A stretch of DNA of 64,000 nucleotides, taken from the NCBI GenBank assembly GCA_034508935.3, contig CM067444.1, positions 36,389,050 through 36,453,049 of the forward strand, read 5' to 3'. The translations under genes and the position numbers were made by a program. The notes beneath the pieces are model-generated. The model had not been told where the DNA came from, ran no database searches, and saw only the letters and a program-made list of their open reading frames with translations. The stretch comes from Berghia stephanieae (Eukaryota; Mollusca; Gastropoda; Nudibranchia; Aeolidiidae). Numbering within the stretch: position 1 is the first letter of the stretch; every line of letters starts with the position of its first letter. This document shows, piece by piece, positions 35,881-49,195 of the stretch.

Positions 35881-36381
35881 CTCAGCGTTTTCCATGTTCA
35901 ACTCAATCTCTAAAATATCTCAAATCTTATAAGTACTAGCCTACTATAGATCTAGAAATCTCAAGTGTCACTGATGGTTGTCTATAACATGTGGGAACAG
36001 ATCTCCACTCAATACTAAAATGAAAAAGACTAAATTTCAACAAAGAGTCACTGATGGGTGTCTACAACACGTGGCCCAATAAAAAAAAAATAACTAAACA
36101 AAGGGTACACACACACGTGCCCAGTTTAATAAGACCTCCCCTCCCTTCCCTCCCCCTCTAGTCTAGCCAGGCGAAACCGGCGGCCAGCCAAGGAGCGTGT
36201 TGCTAACACGCGCTAACAAATCACTAGGCAAGTGTGGTATGTGCCACGCGAACGGCGACTTGTCCTTTCTAGACGTAGCTCCTCTTTCTAGGATGACACT
36301 GCTCAACTAGTCACCAAACCCAAGAAGCATTTATTCAGTTTAAACGTCCGACCCTACAGCACCTCGCATATTATTGTAGTC
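35881..36381. other. unassigned stretch
   Basis: Includes a more GC-rich part (36,130-36,370) with a perfect hairpin GCGTGTTGCTAACACGC near 36,196. A short tandem pair (agtcactgatggttgtct / agtcactgatgggtgtct) lies at about 35,965 and 36,045. No gene recognised. Confidence 0.4.
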
Positions 36382-37280
36382 CTGAAAGTTGCGTCACCTT
36401 CTTTGTGCCCTTTTGAATTTATTAGGGAGCCAAGGCTCGTTGGGAAAAAAAAGCCAATGTATGTGTTAGTCAGATTTTAAAAAAAACAAAGTACATCGCC
36501 GATCTTGTCTCAGAGAGAAATGAAAAATGATACAGGAATCGAGAAAATCGGACAAGAAATAAATAAGTTACCAAAATAAACAAACAAGGACAACATCAAC
36601 TTTCAAAATAATATTTACTCTTAAAAGTGTTGTTTCTCAACCGATTTTTATGATTCAAAGACTAATGTTCTCCTTCTTAATAGTTGATTTCAACAGTGTG
36701 GTTTTTATATTCTCCACTATGATATTTATTACTTTCAGTTTTTACACAATAAACTGACTCAGAAAGGTGTCAAGTATTATACATGATTATGACGTAATAC
36801 TCGAACGGCCATGTCTTCGTTTTGGACGGCGTTTGTGACTGGTGGGAGACGTTGAGAAGCTTGACTCGTGTGAGACGTTTGTCGATCGTATTTTGCTATA
36901 TTCACAACTTAGATACACGTACTGTTCTTTTGGTGAAAACGGACGAGGCATTTGCATTGCGGTTAACCATGGATGAACAGTATGTGAGACGGACGTATAA
37001 GATACTGTCCTTTTGTTGGTTACAGGTAGAGTTATTTGCGCATGGTATTAATTAACCAAGAAAGAACAGTATCTCAAAATATTACGAAACATATTACCTC
37101 AATGAAATTGCCGACTAACAGAAAACCGCAATTTATCATTAGCTATTATTTAATGTTAGATGCCTTCCACTATGTAATAGAATTAAAGAGTTATGAATGA
37201 AAAAACTAAATGTGTCGATTGCGGCAAAACTGGTTGGATCTGGGTCAGCCCAGATACTGTCCTTTTGTTGGTTAGGGCAG
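36382..37280. mobile_element. dispersed repeat, short copy of the 51,264-53,477 element
   Basis: 36,382-37,160 matches 51,264-52,050, and 37,187-37,280 matches 53,367-53,477. About 1.3 kb of the longer copy is missing between. Right end carries ATACTGTCCTTTTGTTGG. An open frame at 36,822-37,055 is also present in the other copy but differs by indels, so it is unlikely to be coding. Confidence 0.7.
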
Positions 37281-37311
37281 CCCACAGTTGTTTTTGTTTT
37301 CAAGAATAATG

Positions 37312-37959
37312 TTTTTGATTTTCATTTGGAGTTGATTGAAATTTGTTAACAGTATGAATAATACTATAAACGAATCAACGGTTCACATAGTTTTGTGTGT
37401 TGACACGTTATATCTGGCTGGCAGATGTTATGATTTTTTAAAAACTAAACGCATTGCATCAATAGATTTTATATAACCAACGTTTAAGTTTTCACGTAGT
37501 TTTCTGTGTTGGTTCTATTGATCAAGCGGTAGAACAGTGCGCAATTTACTAAAACACATGCTATCGATTGCAAAACCTGTGTAGTTTTCTATGTTTTCCA
37601 ATCGTTGTAATAATTGTGTACATTGTGACGACTGCCCGAGATTCGTTATTATCTAGGTCATTATTGACGTCACTCTGATATTACTTATTATTTTTAATCA
37701 GCCATTTTTATGAGCAATTATCACTAAACTGTATGAATATGACTATAAACAATCAACGTAACACATACGTTTGTGTATTTACACGTTATATCCTGTTGAC
37801 ATCAATGGTTTTATATAACCAAATACAGGCATAGAGATAGAACGAAATTGACGTCATCAGGTTTTTGTAATTGTTTATCTTCATAAAACCTGTGTAGTTT
37901 TCTATATTTACCTATCATTATAATTGTTTACAGAGAGGGAGAAAGAGAGAGAGAGAGGT

Positions 37960-37994
<35 letters not shown>

Positions 37995-38034
37995 GTGTAG
38001 AGTAGAGAGAGAGAGAGAGAGAGAGAGAAGAGAG

Positions 38035-38074
<40 letters not shown>

Positions 38075-38360
38075 CATAAGAAGAAGAATTGCGGCCTGTG
38101 TAGGCAAACTTAGGCCAGAGCAGACACAGTTGAATAAAGTTTCTGATTTTTATTTGGAGTTGATTGAAATTTGTTAACAGTATGAATAATACTATAAACA
38201 ATCAACGTTACACATACTTTTGTGTATTGACACGTTATATCGGCTGGCAGGTGTTATGATTAAAAAAACAAACTAAACGCATTGCATCAATAGATTTTAT
38301 ATAAACAACGTTTAAGTTTTCACGTAGTTTTCTGTGTTGGTTCTATTCATCAAGCGGTAT
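37312..38360. repeat. two direct copies of a MITE-related sequence around a GA/GT array
   Basis: About 230 bp at 37,312-37,545 recurs at 38,140-38,360 (ttgttaacagtatgaataat, caatagattttatataa). A third partial relative lies at 37,690-37,860. These resemble the internal part of the TATA-flanked MITEs. (GA)n and (GT)n fill 37,930-38,075. Confidence 0.7.
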
Positions 38361-38369
38361 GACAGTGAA

Positions 38370-38458
38370 AAAAAAGAAGTAGTAGTAGAAGTAGAAGTAG
38401 TAGGGGTAGTAGGAGTAGTAGTAGTTGTGGTAGTAGTCGTAGTAGTGGTAGTAGTAGT

Positions 38459-38524
<66 letters not shown>

Positions 38525-38525
38525 T

Positions 38526-38559
<34 letters not shown>

Positions 38560-38600
38560 GAGTAGTAGTAGTTGTGGTAGTAGTAGTAATAGTAGTAGTC

Positions 38601-38650
<50 letters not shown>

Positions 38651-38692
38651 TAGAGCAGCCGCTGCAGCAGTAGTAGTAGTAGTGGTGGTAGT

Positions 38693-38739
<47 letters not shown>

Positions 38740-38748
38740 ATAGTAGTC

Positions 38749-38820
<72 letters not shown>

Positions 38821-38821
38821 T

Positions 38822-38852
<31 letters not shown>

Positions 38853-38987
38853 CAGTGAAGAAGAGGAAGTAGTATTAGAAGTAGAAGTAAGAAGTAGTAG
38901 TATTAAGAGTAGTAGTAGTGTAGTAGTAGTAGTAGTAGTATGTAGTAGTGTAGTAGTAGTAGTAGTAGTAGTAATAGTAGTAGTAGC

Positions 38988-39031
<44 letters not shown>

Positions 39032-39098
39032 TAGTAGTAGTAGTAGTAGTAGTAGTAGTATAGTAGTGTAGTAGTAGTAGTAGTAGTAGTAGTAGTAT

Positions 39099-39158
<60 letters not shown>

Positions 39159-39187
39159 TTGTATATAGTCATAGTCATCTTCATCAT

Positions 39188-39230
<43 letters not shown>

Positions 39231-39300
39231 ACATCATCATCACCATCGTCGTCATCATCGTCATCATCATCATTATCATCGTCATCAACACGTATATCAT
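38370..39300. repeat. 800-bp (AGT)n array followed by (ATC)n
   Basis: Long TAG-trinucleotide array with short interruptions (38,370-39,165), then about 130 bp of ATC. Long open frames here come from the triplet repeat. Confidence 0.95.
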
Positions 39301-39304
39301 TATT

Positions 39305-39545
39305 ACCTCTTGGACATTCTGTGGCAGTCTGAAACTTCACTGTTCAAATTAATACTCCAGCTCTATACATTGTACATTATGTATGTATGTATGTATGTAT
39401 GTATGTGTATGTATGTATGTATGTATGTATGTATGTATGTATGTATGTATGTATGTATGTATGTATGTATGTACGTACGTACGTATGTATGTATGTATGT
39501 ATGTATGTATGTATGTATGTATGTATGTATGTATTGTATGTATGT
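39305..39545. repeat. dispersed flank plus (TATG)n
   Basis: 39,305-39,378 repeats 6,515-6,590 (tctgaaacttcactgttcaa), and then about 165 bp of TATG follows. Confidence 0.88.
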
Positions 39546-39697
39546 CTGCCCTAACCAACAAAAGGACAGTATCTCTCAAAATATCATAAAATCACTTTTT
39601 TTCCCTTAATCGACACTCTAAGACATAGGAAATCTTACAAAGTTGTCAGAATTATCATATCTCAAGTATTTTTTGAAATTAGAGGCTATTAAAAATT

Positions 39698-39804
39698 CCG
39701 TCACGCATGCGCATCCCACCCAATTTCATCAGCGAATTTTGTTTCTGTATTTGGACATGGCGAAAGTTATATTGTGACAGCTGTAGGATGTTTTTGTTTA
39801 TATA

Positions 39805-39898
<94 letters not shown>

Positions 39899-40467
39899 TT
39901 AAAAAATCGAAATATAAAACCAGAAAATAGAAGTTGCATTGAAGGTAAAATAATGTTTTAGAAAGACCTTATTAAATGTGATGAACGTCAGGTGCTCCGT
40001 AGCGCAACGGACAAGCTGCCAGACTCTAACCTTGAAAGTACCGGGTTCGATTCCCTTTGTAGACGGTTTTGTTTTTCTTTTTAATTTACTTAATTTTGTT
40101 TGCTTTTTTTCTTACTTTCTTTTTTTTTTCAAAAACTTTCTATCATGTTTTTAAACAACATCGATTTTAATTTTCTAAAATTATTTATTTATTTGAGATA
40201 ACTATTTGTGTGCCATGTTTCTTTTTACATTATTGTTATTATTCTTTAATTTATTATCATTTTATAAACGTACATCGGTAATCACTTAGCAGCGTGCTAA
40301 AACTATTTAAACCTCATGGACGTATGCAGCAACATTTTCATTAATTTACAATCACCGACAACGGAGGTGCATAAAAACGGTGCGTTTCTGTACACCTCCA
40401 ATGGAGGTACATAAAAACAGTGCGTTTTTGTACACCTCCAACGGAGGTGCATAAAAACGCCACGTTA
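39698..40467 (+). mobile_element. composite element with tRNA-like module, copy 1
   Basis: Matches 47,609-48,275. Holds an (AAT)n block (39,805-39,898), a tRNA-like module (39,991-40,055: GCTCCGTAGCGCAACGGACA, GTACCGGGTTCGATTCCC) and poly-T tracts. It ends in repeated inverted motifs (CACCTCCAACGGAGGTGCAT and relatives). The tRNA-like part lacks a pairing 3' acceptor strand, so it is a SINE head or relic. The left terminal motif seen in copy 2 is missing. Confidence 0.72.
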
Positions 40468-41154
40468 AAATTTTGCTTGAAACTGTATCCTATTTAAGCC
40501 CATCTTTAACCAACAAAAGGACAGTATCGCAGACGGTCATCTCCGCCCCGTAAAGTTAACGGGGTCCCTCCGTGAGCATGATGGTGGCGACAACGAATAT
40601 TATAATATTATTAGCCACTCCCACGCCTCGTTCTGAAAAAAGTCCGCGAAATTAAAGGGGAGGCAAGAGAAAATCAGCTGATCGTTAAAATAGTAACAGA
40701 AAAGTGGAGGTGCTCGGCAATGAATGCAAGAAAGACATTTAAAACGCCGTAAAAATGTTTAAAAATCACTTAATGTTATAATTACCATCCATAACAACCT
40801 GTCAAATTCACATATGTAAGATGTCAAGCCAAAATTAATAATAAAATAATAAAGAACACGATTGACCGGTGGTCCGTTGACTACACATGCATACGAGTAC
40901 CAGAAATATTTTGTAAACAATGTAACACAATATAATGTGTAAGTTTCAAAGCAAATGCAACCACAAATAACATCAAAGACAATGTGGGACTACTGTTTTA
41001 ATTTCATAAAACCAAACGTATATTTTCTGCCCCGATATTGAACGTGTAGTTAGTATGTATCGTACAAACAACATTCGTTTAGACAGGTAGTCGGGATTCT
41101 AGCGCCAGTTTTATTTGGGCAACCATGATTGGGATTTCACTCAATGCACTTATT
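40468..41154. other. unassigned stretch
   Basis: No gene or known repeat seen except the dispersed 21-base motif at 40,508-40,528 (reverse of ATACTGTCCTTTTGTTGG). Confidence 0.4.
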
Positions 41155-41415
<261 letters not shown>

Positions 41416-42112
41416 AGTTGAAAGGATATAGTCTTTGGTGTATAAGTGCATATGTACAATATTTCTTATAATAAATGCTTCAAAACAAAACAAAACTAAA
41501 AAAAATAAATAAAGAATAAATGAATAAAAATATCTATTTGGGCATTTACTTACATTAATAGTCTTGAAAATCACAATCACAATCCATGAAAATTAAATAT
41601 CCCAAAATCCGAAGAAGACATGAATTTAATCCAAAATCCAACACAGGAATGTATTTTAATAGGAGACAGATATCCTATTAAAACCATAGCATTACTTGCA
41701 AACAACAATTCCCCACTCTGCGTTTAACGGGCTTGTGGCCGTCACATTGTAAATTGTGGCCGCATTAGGGTAATCGGTGTCCTAAAGACTGACACACTGA
41801 CATACAATCAATGAGAACTATAAAGAATCCATTCTAGAATTCAACTACAAACTGAAAAGCATGATAAATATCACTCTCTCAAATAATTTCCTTTGCTCAG
41901 GTTCACTCACACTCTCCTTTATTGCAAAACATTGATAAGTGAGATAAAGTTTGTATTTCAATTATAAACTTAATCACATAACCTAAATGATGGAGAATAA
42001 AAACAGCTAATTATAAAAAAATTCACAGATCAAGTTATCTATTTGAACTCTGCATATTTAGCTTAATTACTCATTGACCATATATTTTTTTAAATGGCAT
42101 TGTTTCATTTAA
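41416..42112. other. unassigned AT-rich stretch
   Basis: No gene or repeat recognised between the ATT/AAT array and the satellite. Confidence 0.45.
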
Positions 42113-44405
42113 ACAAGACCATGACGCTTATGCCTGGACCGGGTATTCACAAATTCTGCTTTTGTGTTCCACTTTTCGAATCGAATTAATCTCTATCTTA
42201 TCCGTTTATTTGCAAATTTTCTGCACTTTATAAATAAGACCATAACGCTTATGTCTGGACCGGTTGTTCGCAGATTCTGCTTTTGTGTTCCACTTTTCGA
42301 ATCGAATGAATCTCTATTTTTTCCGTTTATTTGCAAAGTTTCTGCACTTTATAAATAAGACCATAGCGCTTATGTCTGGACCGGGCATTCGCAAATTCTG
42401 CTTTTGTGTTCCACTTTTCGAATCGAATTAATATCTAGTCTATCCGTTTATCTGCAAAGTTTCTGCATTTTATTAATAAGACCATAACGCTTATGTCTGG
42501 ACCGGGCATTCGCAAATTCTGCTTTTGTGTTCCACGTTTCGAATCGAATTAATCTCTTTTTTATCCATTTATTTGCAAAGTTTCTAGATTTTATAAATAA
42601 GACCATAACGCTTATGTCTGGACCGGTTGTTCGCAAATTCTGCCTTTGTGTTCCACTGTTCGATTAGAATTAATCTGCTTTTTCCGTTTATTTGCAAAAT
42701 TTCTGCACTTTATAAATAAGACCATAGCGCTTATGTCTGGACCGGGCATTCGCAAATTCTGCTTTTGTGTTCCACTTTTCGAATCGAATTAATCTCTATT
42801 TTATCCGTCTATTTGCAAAGATTCTGTACTTTCTAAATAGGACTATGACGCTTATGTCTGGACTGGGTATTCGCAAATTTTCCTTTTGTGTTCCACTTTT
42901 CGAATCGAAATAACATCTAGTCTATCCGTTTATTTGCAAAGTTTCTGCACTTTATAAATAAGACCATAACGCTTATGTCTGGACCGGGCATTCGCAGATT
43001 CTGCTTTTGTGTTCCACTTTTCGAATCGAATGAATCTCTATTTTTTCCGTTTATTTGCAAAGTTTCTGCACTTTATAAATAAGACCATAGCGCTTATGTC
43101 TGGACCGGGCATTCGCAAATTCTGCTTTTGTGTTCCACTTTTCGAATCGAATTAATATCTAGTCTATCCGTTTATCTGCAAAGTTTCTGCATTTTATTAA
43201 TAAGACCATAACGCTTATGTCTGGACCGGGCATTCGCAAATTCTGCTTTTGTGTTCCACGTTTCGAATCGAATTAATCTCTTTTTTATCCATTTATTTGC
43301 AAAGTTTCTAGATTTTATAAATAAGACCATAACGCTTATGTCTGGACCGGTTGTTCGCAAATTCTGCCTTTGTGTTCCACTGTTCGATTAGAATTAATCT
43401 GCTTTTTCCGTTTATTTGCAAAATTTCTGCACTTTATAAATAAGACCATAGCGCTTATGTCTGGACCGGGCATTCGCAAATTCTGCTTTTGTGTTCCACT
43501 TTTCGAATCGAATTAATCTCTATTTTATCCGTCTATTTGCAAAGATTCTGTACTTTATAAATAGGACTATGACGCTTATGTCTGGACTGGGTATTCGCAA
43601 ATTTTCCTATGTGTTCCACTTTTCGAATCGAAATAACATCTAGTCTATCCGTTTATTTGCAAAGTTTCTGCACTTTATAAATAAGACCATAACGCTTATG
43701 TCTGGACCGGGCATTCGCAGATTCTGCTTTTGTGTTCCACTTTTCGAATCGAATGAATCTCTATCTTATCCGTTTATTTGCAAAGTTTCTGCACTTTATA
43801 AATAAGACCATAGCGCTTATGTCTGGACCGGGCATTCGCAAATTCTGCTTTTGTGTTCCACTTTTCGAATCGAATGAATCTCTATCTTATCCGTTTATTT
43901 GCAAAGTTTCTGCACTTTATAAATAAGACCATAACGCTTATGTCTGGACCGGGCATTCGCAAATTCTGCTTTTGTGTTCCACTTTTCGAATCGAATTAAT
44001 CTCTATCTTATCCGTGTATTTGCAAAGTTTCTGCACTTTATAAATAAGACCATAACGCTTATGTCTGGACCGGGCATTCGCAAATTCTGCTTTTGTGTTC
44101 CACTTTTCGAATCGAATGAATCTCTATCTTGTCCGTTTATTTTCAAAGTTTCTAGATTTTATAAATAAGACCATAACACTTATGTCTGGACCGGGCATTC
44201 GCAAATTCTGCTTTTGTGTTCCACTTTTCGAATCGAATTAATCTCTATTTTATCCGTTTATTTGCAAAGATTCTGCACTTTATAAATAAGACCATGACGC
44301 TTATGTCTGGACCGGGTATTCGCAAATTCTCCTTTTGTGTTCCACTTTTCGAATCGAATTAATATCTAGTCTATCGGTTTATTTGCAAAGTTTCTGCATT
44401 TTATA
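42113..44405. repeat. 121-bp satellite, about 19 monomers, with a higher-order repeat
   Basis: Monomers of 119-121 bp carry ACCATAACGCTTATGTCTGG, GCAAATTCTGCTTTTGTGTT and CACTTTTCGAATCGAATTAA. Monomers about 42,239-42,962 and 42,963-43,686 form two nearly identical six-monomer blocks of 724 bp, while the other monomers differ more. Short open frames within it repeat in every block and are not genes. Confidence 0.95.
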
Positions 44406-44504
44406 AAGAATAATAATTGTTCAAAATTTTACCTTACACCCGATATTACAAGTACAAGTGAGCCAGGTGAAGAAGATTGTCAAACAGTGTGACAGATGAA
44501 ATAG

Positions 44505-44521
44505 GAAGAGAGAGAGAGAGG

Positions 44522-44559
<38 letters not shown>

Positions 44560-44640
44560 TGAGGAGAGAGAGAGAGAGAGAGAGAGAGGGCAAATGAGAG
44601 AGAGAGAGAGAGAGAGGGTAAGAGAGAGAGAGAGATATTC
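44505..44640. repeat. (GA)n microsatellite
   Basis: About 130 bp of GA with few interruptions. Confidence 0.95.
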
Positions 44641-44980
44641 GTTTTTTGTTCAAAATCTCTCTCTCTATATATATCTCTCATTGCACAAGGTTGTGCTATT
44701 TACTACTATTTATCAAGAACAGCCAAGCTGGCAACCCAGTCTCTGTATAAACTAAGCAAGATGGCAACAGGGACCTCGCTCCTTATCCAATGCCGAAGCT
44801 TTAGTTTGAGTCAAACGGTTTTGTTAAAAAAAACCACCCAAAATAAGTTCGTGTCGTAAGTGATGGAAGTTGAAGTCGGCTTATTATAAAATCGTTTTTA
44901 TGGTCTGTTTGGATTACCCTTTTTAAATAGAAAAAGTGAATATATCATAAACTTGAAGAATAGGCAAGCTAAATGAAATT

Positions 44981-45325
44981 TAAATCGACTGATTAAATGA
45001 GTACGCGAGGCTGAGTTGCGAACGACTACTGGGTTCCGACATTCCGATCCCAGTGTCATTCATGTTCACCGTACCGTGTTACTGTCTACACACTACACTG
45101 CATTGTTAGTGACTGGTCATGTCTTTTTTGTTTGTATGTTTTACGCAAGCTTAATAAAAATTAAATTGACTGATTAAATGAATACGTGAGGCAGAGTTGC
45201 GAACGACTCATGGGTTCCGACATTCCGATCCCAGTGTCAGTCATGTTCACCGTACTGTGTTACTGTCTACACACTACACGGCATTGTTAGTGACTGGTCA
45301 TGCCTGTTTTGTTTGTATGTTTCTT
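44981..45325. repeat. 182-bp direct repeat, two copies
   Basis: Second copy starts at 45,163. Shared parts: gagttgcgaacgact, gggttccgacattccgatcc, acactacac and gcattgttagtgactggtca. Unknown origin. 45,331-45,580 holds nothing I can name. Confidence 0.85.
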
Positions 45326-45579
45326 TTAATATGGGTCAATTTACAAAGAACAATAATAGAAATGTTCAAAACAAAAACTAGATTCACTATTACGTGCCTG
45401 TAATGAAGTGCTTTCCACAAACCGTGAGCGAGAATGATGGTGGAGGTAATGGCAACCATGTGGGTTTGTTATTGTTTCCTACCTCCGTCAACCCGCGCAT
45501 CCGGTTGCGCACCCACGCTGATTCTGACCAATAGCATGGCTGGACATGGTTGACTAGAGTACAGTGACTTCTTATATAG

Positions 45580-45770
45580 GAGGACGAGTCGCCGACGAAA
45601 TTTTACGTTCTACGGGGCCGGCCTACGGGGCCGGACAACCATCGGGACAAATATATACAGTGCAATATGTTATCTTTGGTTGTATTTATCTATCAATTTG
45701 TATGTCTGTATGTCTCTATATATCTATCTATCTATGTATTTATCTATCTATGTATCTATCTATCTATCTA

Positions 45771-45858
<88 letters not shown>

Positions 45859-45870
45859 TTATGTCTCTAT
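45580..45870. repeat. dispersed flank plus (ATCT)n
   Basis: aggacgagtcgcc...cgggacaaat then ATCT units. It is the reverse complement of the element at 12,520-13,010. The family thus ends in a GATA/ATCT tail. Confidence 0.78.
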
Positions 45871-45989
45871 ATTTTTTTCATTATTATTTTCTCTTTATCT
45901 TCAACTCCCACTTCTCCACCTCCCTCTCCGCCTCTTCCTCCTTATTCTTCTTTTCATCCATCTTTAGATGTTATCCGATTCCCGGAATT

Positions 45990-45991
45990 GA

Positions 45992-46035
<44 letters not shown>

Positions 46036-46099
46036 AAACACACACATACACATACACAGAGGGAGAGAGAGAGATAAGGAGAGAGATAAGGAAACACAC

Positions 46100-46140
<41 letters not shown>

Positions 46141-46237
46141 AAGAGATAGAAAGAGAGCGCGAGAGATAGGGGTGGTTTTAGTCCCAGGGCCTGATCGTTG
46201 TTGGGACAGGTATATGGTACTACATCTTCTTCTCTCT

Positions 46238-46324
<87 letters not shown>

Positions 46325-46398
46325 ATCTTTCTCTCATCTTCTTCTCATCATCTCTACATCTATCTATCTATCTATCTATTATCTATCTATCTATTATC

Positions 46399-46475
<77 letters not shown>

Positions 46476-46694
46476 CTGTCTATGAATCTATATTTCTCTT
46501 TATGTTTCACCTTTTCATCAATTCACCCATCTTTTCCTTCATACATACATCCATCCATCTACCTACCGACAAAATCAATCGATCTACCTTCATATCTATG
46601 TTTAAATTTATTATGTATCTATCTATTCATCCACACAATTCATTTGTTTTCTTATTCCTCTCTTTATTGTTCTCATCCACAACAATATCTTCAT

Positions 46695-46738
<44 letters not shown>

Positions 46739-46782
46739 TGATAGTATTTCGTACGTGTATTCTCCGTCATATCAAATCAAAT

Positions 46783-46841
<59 letters not shown>

Positions 46842-46917
46842 TCTCTGTGTCTCTCTCTCTTTAATAGTATTTCGAACGTGTATTCTCCGTCATATCAAAT
46901 CAAATAATCCTCTCTCT

Positions 46918-46963
<46 letters not shown>

Positions 46964-47056
46964 ACTCTCGACCTCCCACCATGCTTTTCCCCGTCTATTT
47001 TTCTCACAATAAAATGGGAGAGACAGACACACACACACACACACACACAACAACAC

Positions 47057-47122
<66 letters not shown>

Positions 47123-47135
47123 GAACCAACATAGA
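45990..47135. repeat. (GA)n, (TC)n, (ATCT)n cluster with a 122-bp direct repeat
   Basis: GA arrays (45,990-46,170), TC arrays (46,225-46,325), ATCT (46,355-46,480) and further TC arrays to 46,965. The unique block gtattctccgtcatatcaaa occurs at about 46,755 and 46,877, so the TC arrays lie in a short tandem duplication. (CA)n and (GA)n follow at 47,028-47,130. Confidence 0.9.
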
Positions 47136-47405
47136 CTGCGGACAGAGAGATAGGTAGAGAACAAAAACTAAGTCTGAAAAATGCCATTATTGATGTTCAG
47201 TTTCCAGACACCAGCTATTTAGTATATTGACCATTAATTACTCATGATAAGTCAATAAAAACCCAGTCATCCGCATATTCAAGTCAAGAGGAGATGAGAG
47301 GTTTGGGAGAAGAGGAGGGCACGATAGACAAAGCCAATAAATAGTGCACGCTACATTTAATCCGTCATTGCCTAATTTATGATTGTCATTGCGTCAATTA
47401 GTGAA

Positions 47406-47407
<2 letters not shown>

Positions 47408-47458
<51 letters not shown>

Positions 47459-47525
47459 TAGATAGAGAGAGAGAGAGAGAGTTGAGAGAGAGAGAGAGGT
47501 GGGGTGGGGGGGGGGGGGGGGGGAG
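47408..47525. repeat. (GT)n, (GA)n and poly-G tract
   Basis: Three adjacent low-complexity tracts; the G run is about 19 bases long. 47,136-47,407 is unassigned. Confidence 0.93.
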
Positions 47526-47552
47526 CAGTGGAAGGAGATTAATTTTTCGTAG

Positions 47553-48275
47553 TGTTTTTATGCACCTCCGTTGACGGTGTATCTTAACGGATCGTTTTTA
47601 TACACCTCCGTCACGCATGCGCATTCCACCCAATTTCATTAGCGATATTGTTTCTTCATTTGGACATGGCGAATGTTATATTGTGACATCTGTAGGATGT
47701 CTTTGTTAATAAATTTATATAAGAATATTAATAATTTAAAAAATCGAAATATAAAACCAGAAAATAGAAGTTGCATTGAAGGTAAAATAATGTTTTAGAA
47801 AGACCTTATTAAATGTGATGAACCGTCAGGTGGCTCCGTAGCGCAGTGGACAAGCTGTCAGACTCCAACCTCGAAAGTACCGGGTTCGATTCCCAATGTT
47901 GACTTTTTTTTTCTTTTTTTTTGATTTACTTTGTTTTTGTTTGCTTTTTTTTTCTTTCTTTTTTTTTTTTCAAAAACTTTTTATCATGTTTTTAAAAATC
48001 TTCGATTTTAATTTTCTAAAATTATTTATTTATTTGAGATCAGTATTTGTGTGCCATGTTTCTTTTTACTTTTGATTTTTTAAATTGTTGTTATTATTCT
48101 TTAATTTATTATCATTGTACATCGGTAATCACTAAGCAGCGTGCTAAACTACAATCTTAAACTATTTAAACCTCATGGACGTATGCAGCAACAACTTTAC
48201 CATCACCGCCAACGGAGGTGCATAAAAACGGTGCGTTTTTGTATACCTCCAATGGAGGTGTATAAAAACGCCACC
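47553..48275 (+). mobile_element. composite element with tRNA-like module, copy 2, with terminal inverted repeats
   Basis: Left end GTTTTTATGCACCTCCGTTG and a second TTTTTATACACCTCCGTCAC; right end carries the reverse complement (CAACGGAGGTGCATAAAAAC, then GGAGGTGTATAAAAACGCC). The tRNA-like module is at 47,829-47,894 (GGCTCCGTAGCGCAGTGGAC, ACCGGGTTCGATTCCC). About 720 bp with no protein. A SINE captured in a MITE, or a MITE-like element that includes a Pol III promoter, would both fit. Confidence 0.74.
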
Positions 48276-48945
48276 TTAATTTTTTAATTACCCAAACAAA
48301 TCACAATGAATGTAGACTCCACCTCACTAGTTCAATTCGTATTGAGAATGTATGATGTTGCGTTGGGAAGAGAGGTGGAAGGGGGGGGGGGTTGGGGGTG
48401 TTATGTGTGTGTGTGTGGGGGGGGGGGGGGGGGGTTGTATGGGGGAGGGGGTGTTTTCTGTTCAAAAGTGTGTGTTACAAGGTTCATGTACACAAAAGTT
48501 TCGGATTTTAGTCAAGACTCACCATTTCTGTAGTTAGTGTAATCCGTGTTCCGTCACAAATAATGAATTAATTTCACTTGAATCGTTCTATTTTCTATGA
48601 CTCTCACTATGACTATGATTAGTTCTGACTCAGGGAGGTTATAGTAATATTATTATTATGCTTTGGTTATGCGACATGTCTTTCTATATATTTTTATTTG
48701 ATCCTCTAATTTTAACTCACTTCAAGAACATGTAAATGTAACATGTTAGGGATCAAAGTCAAAACATATTGATGTGATAATGACTACCATAAGCACAGTT
48801 GCACATCGTGTAATCCACTGAAATCTATCAATTATAACAATTCCATTTAAAAACGAATGATACACAACCGCTTGCTTTGGAAGTTTACAAACTAAAGAGG
48901 CAAACATGCAGATTGTTTTATACTTAAACTTCTGTTCTCACAAAC
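48276..48945. other. unassigned stretch with G-rich tract
   Basis: 48,378-48,460 is G- and GT-rich (G runs up to 18). Nothing else recognised. Confidence 0.45.
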
Positions 48946-49195
48946 AGGGATGCCAGATGGCCAGAGTTCTTCGAAGCCAATTTAGACTGCAAAAGTGACC
49001 AAATAGAACCCCACGTGGCCAAACACTTCAATTACTTTGACCTCCTTAAAAGACATCGATTTTGATTTTTTTTATGGACTAACCTAGGAAAAGACTTGTT
49101 TTTATTTTTTAAAAAGAAAATTTTAATTTATAATATATACGCGATTCTCTGTGTGTCAATTTTGATCATACATGTGGCCATCTGGCAGCACTACC
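48946..49195. mobile_element. 250-bp MITE with TGCCAGATGGCCA ends
   Basis: Left AGGGATGCCAGATGGCCA and right TGGCCATCTGGCAGCACTAC are inverted. No coding capacity. A related element lies at 49,712-49,958. Confidence 0.7.

Noticed and set aside
36190-36215. Hairpin GCGTGTTGCTAACACGC as a terminator or small RNA
   Set aside because: One short stem with no conserved flanks, second copy or Pol III motifs; chance is likely.
39991-40055. tRNA gene
   Set aside because: A and B boxes are present, but the 3' acceptor strand does not pair with the 5' end, and a diverged copy at 47,829-47,894 sits in the same repeat.
42113-44405. CRISPR-like regular repeat spacing
   Set aside because: The whole 121-bp unit is repeated, with no unique spacers, and the window is animal DNA.
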